From assembly GCA_018716305.1 (NCBI GenBank), contig DVKB01000033.1, positions 1-38,572 of the forward strand: 38,572 nucleotides of DNA. The letters run 5' to 3'. This document shows positions 7,210 to 14,492 of the stretch, one piece after another (positions within the stretch are counted from its first letter, which is position 1; the number at the start of each line of letters is the position of its first letter). A program made the translations under genes and the position numbers. This stretch comes from Candidatus Scatomonas merdigallinarum (GTDB taxonomy: Bacteria > Bacillota > Clostridia > Lachnospirales > Lachnospiraceae). The notes under the pieces were generated by a model that ran no database searches, was not told the origin of the DNA, and was given only the letters and a program-made list of their open reading frames with translations.

Positions 7210-8874
7210 ATGAGGAAAAAAAAGTCGCCGGTTCCCGTAGCCGCAGGTCTGCTGGCAGCGGCAGTGCTTGTGGGAATCGGAGGTTTTGCTCTGAACCGGT
7301 ACGCGCCTACCGGTGAACATATGGATAAAATGGAATATTACGGTCTGACGGATGAAAGCCAGGCGGCGCTGGTGGTGGATGACCAGGTGCTGGAGAGCCG
7401 TGGGATCGTTGAAAACGGATCCATTTACGTGGATTACCGGACCGCCTGGGATTATTTTAACAGCGGATTTTACTGGGATGCCGCCCAGGGACAGCTGATG
7501 CTGACCCTTCCGGCAGGCACCAGCACCTGGAGGGCGGACGACGGCACCGGAGCTGTAATTCTGGGAGAGGACGGGACGCCGTATATTTCGGCGGAATGCA
7601 TCCGGGAAAATTCAGATATTGATATGGAAATTTATCAGGATCCCCAGCGGATCGTGGCCCGCACCCGATGGGAGGGGCTTACCCCTATGACGGTGACGCG
7701 GGATGCGCAGGTTCGTTACCGGGGAGGGCCAAAAAGCGAGATTCTAACCCAGGTTTCCGAGGGCGACACGGTGGTGTTTCTGGAGGATCTGGACGGATGG
7801 ACCCGGGTATCCACTGCCGACGGCTATGTGGGATACATGCAGAGCGAAGATCTGACAGAGGGAAGCGGGGAGGCCTTCAGCCATACCACGGAGGAGAGAT
7901 TCCTGTTTCAGGGAGCCGCCTCCGGTGTGGAGGGGAAGATCAACATGGGCTTTCATTACATAGGCAGTCAGGATCACAACGAGACCCTGAGCCAGGTCAT
8001 CGCTTCGGCCCAGGGAATGAATGTGATCGCGCCTACCTGGTTTTCTCTTCAGGACAGTCAGGGAACGCTTCTTTCCTATGGAGACAGGGCGTATGTGGAT
8101 CAGGCCCACAGCGCGGGACTCCGGGTATGGGCAGTGATCGGGGATGTAAACGGTACGGATGTATCCACCGGAGAAGTCCTGGCGGATACTGCCAAGCGGA
8201 CGTACATTGTGCAGCAGCTGATGCAGATCGCGGCGGAAACCGGCCTGGACGGCATCAACGTGGACTTTGAGAGCATCCGTGAGGAGACGGCGCCTCAATA
8301 CCTGCAGTTTCTGAAGGAACTGTGCGCGGCGGCCCACGCCCAGGGTCTGGTGGTGTCGGCGGATAATTTTGTTCCCCTCTATACAAAGTATTATAAGAGG
8401 AGGGAGCAGGCAAAGACCGTGGATTACATTGTGATTATGGGCTACGATGAGCATACAGCTTCCTCGGAAGAGATCGGTTCCGTCGCCTCTCTCCCCTTTG
8501 TGGAGCAGGGGATCACAGATACGCTGGAGGAGGTCCCGAAAGAAAAAGTCATCAATGCCATTCCCTTCTATACCAGAGCCTGGACGGAGGTTTTCGGAGA
8601 GGCAGTGCCTCAGAGCGAGGCCCTTGGCATGGATGAGGCGGCGGCTTTCGCGGCGGAACACGGGATTGTCACTTCCTGGGACGGGGCAGTGGGCCAGAAT
8701 GTGGGAAGCGCGGAGTCCGGGGAGGCCAGATACAGTATCTGGCTGGAGGATGAGCGGTCCATTGAGGAAAAAATGAAATTAATTCAGAAATATGACCTGG
8801 CCGGCGCGGCCCAGTGGCGTCTGGGATTTGAGCGCGCGTCGGTATGGCCTATCATAGATCAGTACTTGCAGTAA
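7210..8874 (+). CDS. Exported GH18-family hydrolase with SH3-like domain
   Basis: Probable cell-envelope glycoside hydrolase. N-terminus: basic residues, then a hydrophobic segment (about residues 8-29) acting as signal anchor or signal peptide. Residues about 50-150 resemble a copper-amine-oxidase-N/stalk-like region, about 155-215 a bacterial SH3 fold (VTRDAQVRYRGGP, WTRVSTADGYVGYM), and from about 240 a GH18 barrel. The catalytic strand reads GLDGINVDFES; the final Glu is the expected acid, and Asn in place of the first Asp of DxxDxDxE also occurs in YaaH/SleL-type spore-cortex hydrolases. A YDEH strand and a C-terminal AAQWRLGF follow. 554 aa. A role in peptidoglycan or spore-wall turnover is inferred. 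Confidence 0.85.
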   Translation: MRKKKSPVPVAAGLLAAAVLVGIGGFALNRYAPTGEHMDKMEYYGLTDESQAALVVDDQVLESRGIVENGSIYVDYRTAWDYFNSGFYWDAAQGQLMLTLPAGTSTWRADDGTGAVILGEDGTPYISAECIRENSDIDMEIYQDPQRIVARTRWEGLTPMTVTRDAQVRYRGGPKSEILTQVSEGDTVVFLEDLDGWTRVSTADGYVGYMQSEDLTEGSGEAFSHTTEERFLFQGAASGVEGKINMGFHYIGSQDHNETLSQVIASAQGMNVIAPTWFSLQDSQGTLLSYGDRAYVDQAHSAGLRVWAVIGDVNGTDVSTGEVLADTAKRTYIVQQLMQIAAETGLDGINVDFESIREETAPQYLQFLKELCAAAHAQGLVVSADNFVPLYTKYYKRREQAKTVDYIVIMGYDEHTASSEEIGSVASLPFVEQGITDTLEEVPKEKVINAIPFYTRAWTEVFGEAVPQSEALGMDEAAAFAAEHGIVTSWDGAVGQNVGSAESGEARYSIWLEDERSIEEKMKLIQKYDLAGAAQWRLGFERASVWPIIDQYLQ

Positions 8875-8927
8875 GCACAGAGGGATGCCGGGGGCATCTC
8901 TATACAGAAATACGGAGGAGCGTAAAA

Positions 8928-9770
8928 ATGGCAGGGCATGAAGAAGGATTCAAGACAACATTTATGGGAGGATTTGACAAAGAGGATGTGTTGGAGCAGT
9001 TCCGGAAACAGAAAGAGCAGGCGGCGGAGGAGAAAAACCGTCTGCAGGAGGAACTGAAAGATAAAGAGAAGCAGATACAGGAGCTGGAGGCCCGTCTGGA
9101 GGAAAAAGAGCAGGAAGTCAGGAAACTGGAGACGGATATTAAAGAAAAGTATCAGTCCTACATTGATAATTATGAGACGATAGGAAAGCTGATTTATGAC
9201 ACGGAGATCCGATCTCAGAAACTCATCGGAGACGCGGAGGGAAAGGCACAGAAAATCGCGGATGACGCGGAACAGAAGTCCCGGGAAATCATTGACAGCG
9301 CCCAGAATCAGTCCCAGGAGATTGTGGACGAGGCGGTGAAGGAAAAGGAACTGATCCTGGATAAGGCCAGGGAAGCGGCTCATGAGTGCCTGGAGGCGGT
9401 GCAGACCAGAGTGGATGAAAAACTGGCGGAGGGCAAAAAGAAGTACATGGCCGTGCAGGAGGAGCTCAATGATATTGTGGAGCTTCTGAACCAGGTACAG
9501 CGCCGCTTTATGCAGTCCTACAAAGCGGTTCACACCATTATTAATTCTACGCCGGAATCTCTGCAGGATCTCAGTGAGGAGAGCGAGGAGGAAATCGTTC
9601 AGCCGCGGATTGCCCGGGCGGAGGAAGAGATCAGCCGGGCTGCTGGAGACGGAAGCAAAAAAGAAGAAGTTCTGGATGAAGAAGAAAGTCTGGACGAGGA
9701 GGACAGTCCTGAGGCTGAGGAGGAGTTGGAAGAACAGATGAAAAAGATCCTGCAGGGCGAAAAGGATTGA
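8928..9770 (+). CDS. DivIVA-like coiled-coil protein
   Basis: A 280-residue cytoplasmic protein. The first 30 residues (ending GGFDKEDVLEQF) resemble the DivIVA/GpsB membrane-binding start; residues about 30-230 are almost continuous coiled coil rich in Glu, Lys and Gln, including repeated A(E/Q)(x)KA(Q/R)xI blocks; the C-terminal 60 residues are strongly acidic. Such proteins organise pole or division-site complexes, but no specific partner is visible. The start at 8928 is chosen over 8844 because GGAGGAG lies at 8914-8920 and the earlier start falls inside the previous gene. It precedes cwlD by 70 bp. Confidence 0.75.
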   Translation: MAGHEEGFKTTFMGGFDKEDVLEQFRKQKEQAAEEKNRLQEELKDKEKQIQELEARLEEKEQEVRKLETDIKEKYQSYIDNYETIGKLIYDTEIRSQKLIGDAEGKAQKIADDAEQKSREIIDSAQNQSQEIVDEAVKEKELILDKAREAAHECLEAVQTRVDEKLAEGKKKYMAVQEELNDIVELLNQVQRRFMQSYKAVHTIINSTPESLQDLSEESEEEIVQPRIARAEEEISRAAGDGSKKEEVLDEEESLDEEDSPEAEEELEEQMKKILQGEKD

Positions 9771-9784
9771 GAGGCAGCGCGGGA

Positions 9785-9810
9785 ATGAAACAGTCTTCGG
9801 GGCATATATT
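9785..9810 (+). promoter_or_regulatory. Candidate sigma-E promoter of cwlD and its inserted element
   Basis: ATG (9785-9787, in place of ATA) is followed by 15 bp and CATATATT (9803-9810), which matches the sigma-E -10 consensus CATAcAnT at all but one fixed position. The start would fall near 9817, giving a leader of about 24 nt before the TTG at 9841. cwlD of Bacillus is a late sporulation gene, which agrees. There is no convincing sigma-A promoter in this gap. Confidence 0.5.
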
Positions 9811-9840
9811 GTATAAATATGTTCCGGAGACTTTTTTATT

Positions 9841-10017
9841 TTGAACAAAAAAAGACGGATGGAAATAGGAATGGCAGTCCTGCTGCTTTGCAGTGTATAC
9901 TGGCTCTCTGGTCAGGGCGCCAGGCTGGCCTCGGAAACTCTGGGGAAAAAGGAAACGGTGGTCGTTCTTGACCCGGGACACGGCAGGCGCCGGGTGCGCA
10001 GAGGAGGCCGGCTATGA
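9841..10017 (+). CDS. cwlD: cwlD 5' part: N-acetylmuramoyl-L-alanine amidase, interrupted
   Basis: Host-gene part is 9841-9983. It encodes a basic start, a hydrophobic anchor (MAVLLLCSVYWLSG) and the opening of the amidase_3 domain, VVVLDPGHG, whose His is a zinc ligand. CwlD removes the stem peptide from muramic acid so that muramic delta-lactam can form in spore cortex, a requirement for germination. At 9982 the sequence switches to the inserted element and the frame ends after ten further codons at TGA 10015-10017, giving a 58-residue peptide. The TTG start has GGAG at 9826-9829; ATG at 9859 is an alternative. Joining 9841-9983 to 11766-12330 gives exactly 236 codons including the stop, with no frameshift. 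Confidence 0.88.
   Translation: MNKKRRMEIGMAVLLLCSVYWLSGQGARLASETLGKKETVVVLDPGHGRRRVRRGGRL
9970..9984 (+). other. attL junction (cwlD to element)
   Basis: GACCCGGGACACGG belongs to cwlD (D-P-G-H-G); from 9984 the sequence is element. The candidate crossover dinucleotide is CA (9979-9980) or GG (9982-9983); both give a His codon after excision, so they cannot be told apart here. A GACCCGGGA direct copy recurs on the other side at attR. Confidence 0.75.
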
Positions 10018-11763
10018 GAAAAAACCGGGAGGGAGAATATACCGTGGAGAGAGAATTCCTGGGGCAGATTCCCTGGGAGGAGGCGGTTTTGCGGGTGCTC
10101 CGGGAAGCATCGCCGCAAAACCCCGGGGAGAAAGCGGCAGAGGAGAGCGGAAATTGAAGGCAGGGGATTTCGGGGACAGATTTCCAGCAGCGGGATATAT
10201 CCGGCTGTCCAGGGAGGATGGGGACCGGGAGGAAAGCGACAGCGTTATGAACCAGAAAAAGCTGATCCAAAGCTTTCTGGCTTCCAGAGAAGATCTGGAA
10301 TTGGAAGGGTTTTATGTGGACGACGGATTTACCGGCACAAATTTTGAACGCCCCGGTTTTCAAAGAATGCTGCGGGATATCCGCGGGGGAAAGATCCGCT
10401 GCGTGGTGGTGAAGGATCTTTCCCGGTTTGGCAGAGACTACATTGAAGCAGGCCGTTATCTGGAACGGCTGTTTCCGGAATGGGGAGTCCGTTTTATTTC
10501 GGTCATCGATCAGATTGACAGCATCCGGAAAGCCTATGATCTGCTGCTGCCCATTAAAAATATTTTTAACGAGCAGTACGCCAGGGATATATCGGAAAAA
10601 ATCCAGGCTACCATGCGGCAAAAACAGCGGGCGGGAGAATTTATCGGCGCTTTTGCCAGCTACGGCTACCGGAAATCCCCCTCGGATAAAAACCGGCTGC
10701 TGATCGATCCCTATGCCGCCGGGATCGTGCGGCGGATTTTTCAGATGTTTCTGCAGGGCATGGGAAAACAGACGATAGCCAGGACGCTGAACCGGGAAGG
10801 AATTCTCTGCCCGGCGGAATATAAGGCAGTTTCCGGCCAGAATTACAGAAACGGAAACAGTCCCCGGGGAAGGGCCGGCTGGACCTATTCTACGATTAAC
10901 AGTATCCTTCACAAAGAGATCTATGCCGGAGATATGGTGCAGGGAACCCGGCATCAGCAGATGAGGAGCCGGCAGAAACGCGTGCCCAGAGAAAACTGGG
11001 TTGTGGTCAGAGAGACCCACGAACCGGTCATCGACAGGCAGACCTGGGAAAAGACTCAGCGGCTTCTGGGAAAACGGACGAGAGAGCCGGGAGAGTTCCG
11101 GGAAAATGTGCTGGCGGGTTTTCTGCGGTGCGGGGACTGCGGAGGGCCTATGGTGCGGACCGGATGGAAGCGAAAAGACGGAAGCAGAGGGTACAGCTAT
11201 TACTGCGGCACGTATAAAAGAAAGGGAGGAGGATTTTGTTCTTCCCACGGAATTTCCCTGGATGTGATCGAGGGGATTCTCCGGCAGGATCTGGGATGTA
11301 TGCTGAAAAAACTGCGCGTTCCGGAATCACTGCCGCGCCGGCAGGCGCCCGGGGGAAACGCGGCGGAAGGGGAAAAGCTCCGGGGGGAGCTGGAGCGGCT
11401 GGAGCGCCTGCAGCAGGGCGTCTATGAAGATTACCGGGAGGGGATTCTGAACCGGAGGGAATTTGAAAGGCTTCGGGAATCTTACCGCCAAAGAGAGGAT
11501 TTGTGCCGGGCCGGAATCAGCGCTCTGGAAACCGAAACCGGGAAAGAGGAGGAAGAAATCCTGGAGAGAGCTGACCGGCTGCAAAGAGGCGGGCCGGGAA
11601 TCCTGACCAGGGGAATGATCGGGGAGCTGGTGGATCGGATTCTTGTCTTTGAGAATCGCGGAATCCGGATCGTCTATCGTTTTTCAGGAGAATGCCGGGA
11701 CTGGTTCGCGCCGGCATATCCGCCCGGACAGCAGAGAAAAAGCGCCGCCGACAGCCGCCTCAT
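9982..11763 (+). mobile_element. 1,782-bp minimal intervening element in cwlD
   Basis: The element lies between two copies of a CA(C/T)GG block: CACGG at 9979-9983 and CATGG at 11761-11765. Crossover anywhere in that block deletes 1,782 bp and leaves GGACA(C/T)GGAGGC, which reads G-H-G-G in the cwlD frame. It contains only a 47-codon ORF and a large serine recombinase, both in the cwlD direction; there are no capsid, transfer, resistance or other cargo genes. Serine recombinases need only a 2-bp shared core, matching the short homology. By comparison, the skin elements of sigK also use a serine recombinase, are excised in the mother cell, and are much longer. Developmental excision is inferred; the precise restoration is seen. 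Confidence 0.88.
10014..10157 (+). CDS. 47-residue protein coupled to the recombinase; candidate directionality factor
   Basis: This ORF runs from ATG 10014 to TGA 10155-10157. A strong GAGGAGG site (10001-10007) precedes the ATG by 6 nt. Its ATG overlaps the stop of the broken cwlD frame (ATGA, 10014-10017), and its own stop overlaps the TTG start of the recombinase (TTGA, 10154-10157). The protein starts MRKNREGEYTVERE, is charged, has an amphipathic central stretch (PWEEAVLRVLREA) and no membrane segment. I recognise no family. As the only other gene of the element it is the obvious candidate for a recombination directionality factor or regulator, but that is inference from position. Confidence 0.65.
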   Translation: MRKNREGEYTVEREFLGQIPWEEAVLRVLREASPQNPGEKAAEESGN

Positions 11764-11788
11764 GGAGGCAGAGACCCGGGAAAAGTAG
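10154..11788 (+). CDS. Large serine recombinase of the cwlD element
   Basis: Site-specific DNA recombinase of 544 residues. The N-terminal resolvase domain has the nucleophile Ser19 in YIRLSRED and the DLSRFGRDY arginine motif (about residues 90-98). A recombinase domain follows (about 165-300), then a zinc ribbon with CGDCGG and YYCG...FCSSHG (about 325-370) and a coiled-coil tail, the TndX/SpoIVCA type. The TTG start is chosen because AGGAG lies at 10141-10145 and the TTG overlaps the stop of the preceding ORF; the longer open frame upstream of it starts within cwlD and is not credible. The stop (TAG, 11786-11788) lies outside the element in cwlD sequence, so the last seven or eight residues are host-derived. 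Expected job: excise or integrate the element. Confidence 0.93.
   Translation: MKAGDFGDRFPAAGYIRLSREDGDREESDSVMNQKKLIQSFLASREDLELEGFYVDDGFTGTNFERPGFQRMLRDIRGGKIRCVVVKDLSRFGRDYIEAGRYLERLFPEWGVRFISVIDQIDSIRKAYDLLLPIKNIFNEQYARDISEKIQATMRQKQRAGEFIGAFASYGYRKSPSDKNRLLIDPYAAGIVRRIFQMFLQGMGKQTIARTLNREGILCPAEYKAVSGQNYRNGNSPRGRAGWTYSTINSILHKEIYAGDMVQGTRHQQMRSRQKRVPRENWVVVRETHEPVIDRQTWEKTQRLLGKRTREPGEFRENVLAGFLRCGDCGGPMVRTGWKRKDGSRGYSYYCGTYKRKGGGFCSSHGISLDVIEGILRQDLGCMLKKLRVPESLPRRQAPGGNAAEGEKLRGELERLERLQQGVYEDYREGILNRREFERLRESYRQREDLCRAGISALETETGKEEEEILERADRLQRGGPGILTRGMIGELVDRILVFENRGIRIVYRFSGECRDWFAPAYPPGQQRKSAADSRLMEAETREK
11759..11781 (+). other. attR junction (element to cwlD)
   Basis: CATGG (11761-11765) is the partner of CACGG at attL; from 11766 the sequence codes for the rest of cwlD (G-R-D-P-G-K-V-G-V-N). 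GACCCGGGA at 11773-11781 repeats the attL copy; CCCGGG is itself a palindrome, so the restored attB would carry a CCCGGG on each side of the core. Confidence 0.75.
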
Positions 11789-12330
11789 GGGTCAATCAGG
11801 CGGAGGAAAAAACGCTGAATCTGGAAATAGCCTGTAAAGTCAGGGATAAAATGGAAGAGGAGGGAATCACTGTGGTCATGACCCGCAGGGACGACCGGGG
11901 GCTTTACGATGAAGGCTCAAAAAGCAAGCAGGTGCAGGATCTGCAGAGACGCTGTGAACTGATTCATGACACAGCGCCCATCTGCGCGGTCAGCATTCAT
12001 CAGAACAGTTACTCAGACAGCAGCGTCCGGGGGCCCCAGGTCTTTTATTACAAGGCTTCAGAGCAGGGCAGGAAGCTGGCGGAAAGCATTCAGGCTGCCC
12101 TGAACAAGGCCGCGGCGCCGGATGGCAGCAGGGAGGCCAAGGGGGATGCCAGCTATTATATGCTTCGGAAAACAGATGTGCCTCTGGTGATTGTGGAGTG
12201 CGGGTTTCTCAGCAACCCTCAGGAGGCGGAACTCCTGGGACAGGAAGAATATCAGAATCTGATGGCGGAGGCGGTCACGGAGGGGGTGAAGGCCTATCTG
12301 GAGGAACAGCCGGTGGGGCTTTCCTTTTAG
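11766..12330 (+). CDS. cwlD: cwlD 3' part: catalytic body of the amidase
   Basis: This is the rest of cwlD. It has no start codon or ribosome site of its own at the junction and would be translated only after excision of the element. In frame it reads GRDPGKVGVN, then NLEIA (zinc-ligand Glu), VVMTRRDD, AVSIHQNS (zinc-ligand His) and VIVECGFLSN (catalytic Glu). There is no stop or frameshift before TAG/TAA at 12330, so this half has not decayed. Together with 9841-9983 it makes a 235-residue protein, close to the 237 residues of Bacillus CwlD. Confidence 0.88.
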
Positions 12331-12388
12331 GAGAAAGAATGGTATACTGAAACAAGAGAAAAGTATCGGCCACAGAGGATAGAGAGAT

Positions 12389-13444
12389 ATGACACGAGCA
12401 AAAATTGTAAAAATGACAGAAGAGCATCTGGATATGGAAGCATTGAGAGAGGCCGGCGTTCTCCTGCGGAACGGCGGCCTGGCAGCGTTTCCCACAGAGA
12501 CGGTATACGGCCTGGGAGGGAACGCTCTGGATCCGGAGGCTTCCAGAAAAATCTATCAGGCCAAGGGGCGGCCTTCGGACAATCCTCTGATCGTTCACAT
12601 TGCGGATATGGAGCATCTTGCCCCGATTGTCAGGGAGATCCCCGCATCGGCCCTGGCTTTGGCCAAGGCCTGCTGGCCGGGACCGCTGACCATGATATTC
12701 TGGAAGAGCCCTCTTGTCCCCTATGAAACTACCGGAGGCCTGGACAGTGTGGCGGTGCGCATGCCGGAGAGCCGGATCGCCCGGGAACTGATCCGTCAGG
12801 CCGGCGGCTATGTAGCGGCTCCCAGCGCCAATACTTCCGGACGACCCAGCCCCACCCTGGCGGAGCATGTGGTGGAGGATCTGGGGGAACGGATCGACAT
12901 GATTATTGACGGAGGCATGGTAAAGATCGGACTGGAATCCACCATTGTGGATTTCACCGAGGAGGTGCCGGTGATTCTCCGTCCGGGATACCTGAACCGG
13001 CAGATGCTGGAAGAAATTCTCGGCACAGTAAAAGTAGATCCGGGGATCCGGGAAGAAAACGCGAAGGTAAGGCCCAAAGCTCCGGGAATGCGGTACCGCC
13101 ACTACGCCCCCCGGGCGGAACTGACCATTGTGGAAGGGCCGGAGGAGAAAGTGACGGAGACCATACGCGAAATGGCAAAAGAAAAGCTGGCGGAGGGCAG
13201 ACGGGTGGGAATTCTCTGCTGCCGGGAGACAGCCGGACAGTACCGGGAGGGAAGAGTGTTTCCCGTGGGCAGCCGCCTGGGAGAGGACAGCATCGCCCGC
13301 CATCTCTATGAGGCCCTGCGGCAGTTCGATCAGGAAAACATGGACGTGATTTATTCGGAAGCCTTCGATACTCCCCGGATGGGGCAGGCGATTATGAACC
13401 GGCTGCTGAAAGCGGCGGGGCATAAAGTGCTGGAGGTACAGTGA
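12389..13444 (+). CDS. tsaC: L-threonylcarbamoyladenylate synthase
   Basis: Makes threonylcarbamoyl-AMP from threonine, bicarbonate and ATP for the t6A37 modification of ANN-decoding tRNAs. Seen: the YrdC/Sua5 domain (PTETVYGLGGNA, KGRPSDNPLIVHI, ACWPGPLTMI, APSANTSGRPSPT) in the first 210 residues, then the linker PGMRYRHYAP and a C-terminal Sua5 domain. At 351 aa it is the long Sua5/YwlC form. The next gene is an LMW-phosphatase relative, the same order as ywlC-ywlE in Bacillus. A weak -10 TATACT is present at 12343-12348. Confidence 0.93.
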   Translation: MTRAKIVKMTEEHLDMEALREAGVLLRNGGLAAFPTETVYGLGGNALDPEASRKIYQAKGRPSDNPLIVHIADMEHLAPIVREIPASALALAKACWPGPLTMIFWKSPLVPYETTGGLDSVAVRMPESRIARELIRQAGGYVAAPSANTSGRPSPTLAEHVVEDLGERIDMIIDGGMVKIGLESTIVDFTEEVPVILRPGYLNRQMLEEILGTVKVDPGIREENAKVRPKAPGMRYRHYAPRAELTIVEGPEEKVTETIREMAKEKLAEGRRVGILCCRETAGQYREGRVFPVGSRLGEDSIARHLYEALRQFDQENMDVIYSEAFDTPRMGQAIMNRLLKAAGHKVLEVQ

Positions 13445-13453
13445 GGTGACAAG

Positions 13454-13915
13454 TTGCAGAAGTTTAGCAGATTGATTTTTGTAGATGGAGATGATACGGC
13501 CCGGGCGCCCATGGCCCGGGTAATTATGGAAAAGAAATATCTTCTGGAGCCAATGGAGATCTGTTCCAGAGGCCTGGTGGTGCTCTTTCCGGAACCGGTC
13601 AATCAGAAAGCGGAAGCAGTGCTCATCAGCAACGGCCTTACGGCAAAGGAGCATACCGCGGCCCCGCTGGAGCAGGAGGATATTGACGGCGGAACTCTGA
13701 TTCTGACCATGGAAGAGGAGCAGAAGGGAAAAATCTGGAGTACCTATGAAAACGCCCAGCACGTATATACGCTGGCGGAGTATATCCATATGAGCGGAGA
13801 TATTTCTCCCCTATACGGGGAGCCGCTCACATCCTACGGGAAATGCTATGAACTGCTGGCGGAGATGATCGACCGGCTGGCGATCAGGCTCAATGAGGAT
13901 GTTCTGAAAAGATAA
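13454..13915 (+). CDS. LMW protein-tyrosine-phosphatase homologue without the catalytic Cys
   Basis: The 153-residue protein aligns by eye with low-molecular-weight phosphatases such as YwlE. The P-loop, normally CxGNxCRSP, reads DGDDTARAP: the nucleophilic Cys is Asp11 and the second Cys is Ala16, while Arg17 and Pro19 remain. The DP(F/Y)G general-acid loop near the C-terminus is also lost (SPLYGEP). The frame is intact and has a GAGGTGA site before its TTG start, so this is a pseudoenzyme rather than a pseudogene. It lies 9 bp after tsaC, the ywlC-ywlE arrangement. A binding or regulatory role is possible; function unknown. Confidence 0.75.
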   Translation: MQKFSRLIFVDGDDTARAPMARVIMEKKYLLEPMEICSRGLVVLFPEPVNQKAEAVLISNGLTAKEHTAAPLEQEDIDGGTLILTMEEEQKGKIWSTYENAQHVYTLAEYIHMSGDISPLYGEPLTSYGKCYELLAEMIDRLAIRLNEDVLKR

Positions 13916-13928
13916 GGAGGGCCGGAAA

Positions 13929-14417
13929 ATGACGGAAAAGCGCCGGGATTATATTTCATGGGATGAATATTTTATGGCGGTGGCCAAGCTGGCGGGCATG
14001 CGCTCCAAGGATCCCAACTCCCAGGTGGGTTCCTGTATTGTCAGCGCGGACAACAAGATTCTGTCTATGGGATACAACGGGTTCCCCTGCGGATGTTCTG
14101 ACGATGAATTTCCCTGGAGCCGGGCGGATGACGATCCCTTAAAAACAAAATATGTGTATGTGACCCACAGTGAACTGAACGCGATCCTCAATTACCGGGG
14201 AGGAAGCCTGGAGGGTTCTAAGCTTTACGTCTCTTTGTTTCCCTGCAATGAGTGCGCGAAAGCCATTATTCAGGCGGGGATCCGCACGGTGATCTATGAC
14301 AGTGACAAATACAGGGGCACGCCGGCCAATACCGCTTCCAAGATGATGCTGAGAGCGGCGGGAGTGGAATTCCGGCAGTATCAGCCCACAAACCGAAAAA
14401 TAGAGATCATGGTATGA
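13929..14417 (+). CDS. dCMP/cytidine deaminase family protein (ComEB-like)
   Basis: Zinc-dependent deaminase converting dCMP to dUMP for thymidylate synthesis. Seen: GSCIVSADNKILSMGYNGFP, the zinc-ligand and proton-shuttle motif HSELNAI, and the PCNEC zinc site. The order of motifs and the 162-residue length fit the ComEB/dCMP deaminase family. The ATG follows AAGGAGG at 13914-13920. Last gene of the tsaC run, ended by a strong terminator. Confidence 0.9.
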   Translation: MTEKRRDYISWDEYFMAVAKLAGMRSKDPNSQVGSCIVSADNKILSMGYNGFPCGCSDDEFPWSRADDDPLKTKYVYVTHSELNAILNYRGGSLEGSKLYVSLFPCNECAKAIIQAGIRTVIYDSDKYRGTPANTASKMMLRAAGVEFRQYQPTNRKIEIMV

Positions 14418-14430
14418 GACAAGGAGCGGA

Positions 14431-14477
14431 GATAAAAAATCGGAGAGAAAACGAAAGTTTCTCTCCGATTTTTTATC
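14431..14477. terminator. Bidirectional terminator between dCMP deaminase and proS
   Basis: A perfect 20-bp stem (14431-14450 with 14458-14477) and a 7-nt loop; A6 and T6 tracts at its ends make it work for both convergent genes. Confidence 0.9.
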
Positions 14478-14492
14478 CTTAAGGGCAGCGCG

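Noticed and set aside
9893-10153. Longer start for the recombinase at 9893
   Set aside because: This would begin inside cwlD outside the element and add a Gly/Arg-rich leader without family match; TTG 10154 has AGGAG at good spacing and a coupled stop.
9836-11248. 470-codon open frame on the minus strand across the recombinase
   Set aside because: It is a shadow of the recombinase gene in GC-rich DNA: no ribosome site, proline/serine-rich low-quality protein, and the plus frame has complete recombinase motifs.
9970-11781. GACCCGGGA direct repeats as long attachment repeats or a target-site duplication
   Set aside because: They lie at different distances from the crossover (about 8 and 13 bp) and both code for D-P-G in the restored cwlD, so they are part of the gene; only the CA(C/T)GG block is the exchange point.
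9841-12330. cwlD as an ordinary inactivated pseudogene
   Set aside because: Both halves are intact, the junctions restore the frame exactly, and all metal and catalytic residues are present.
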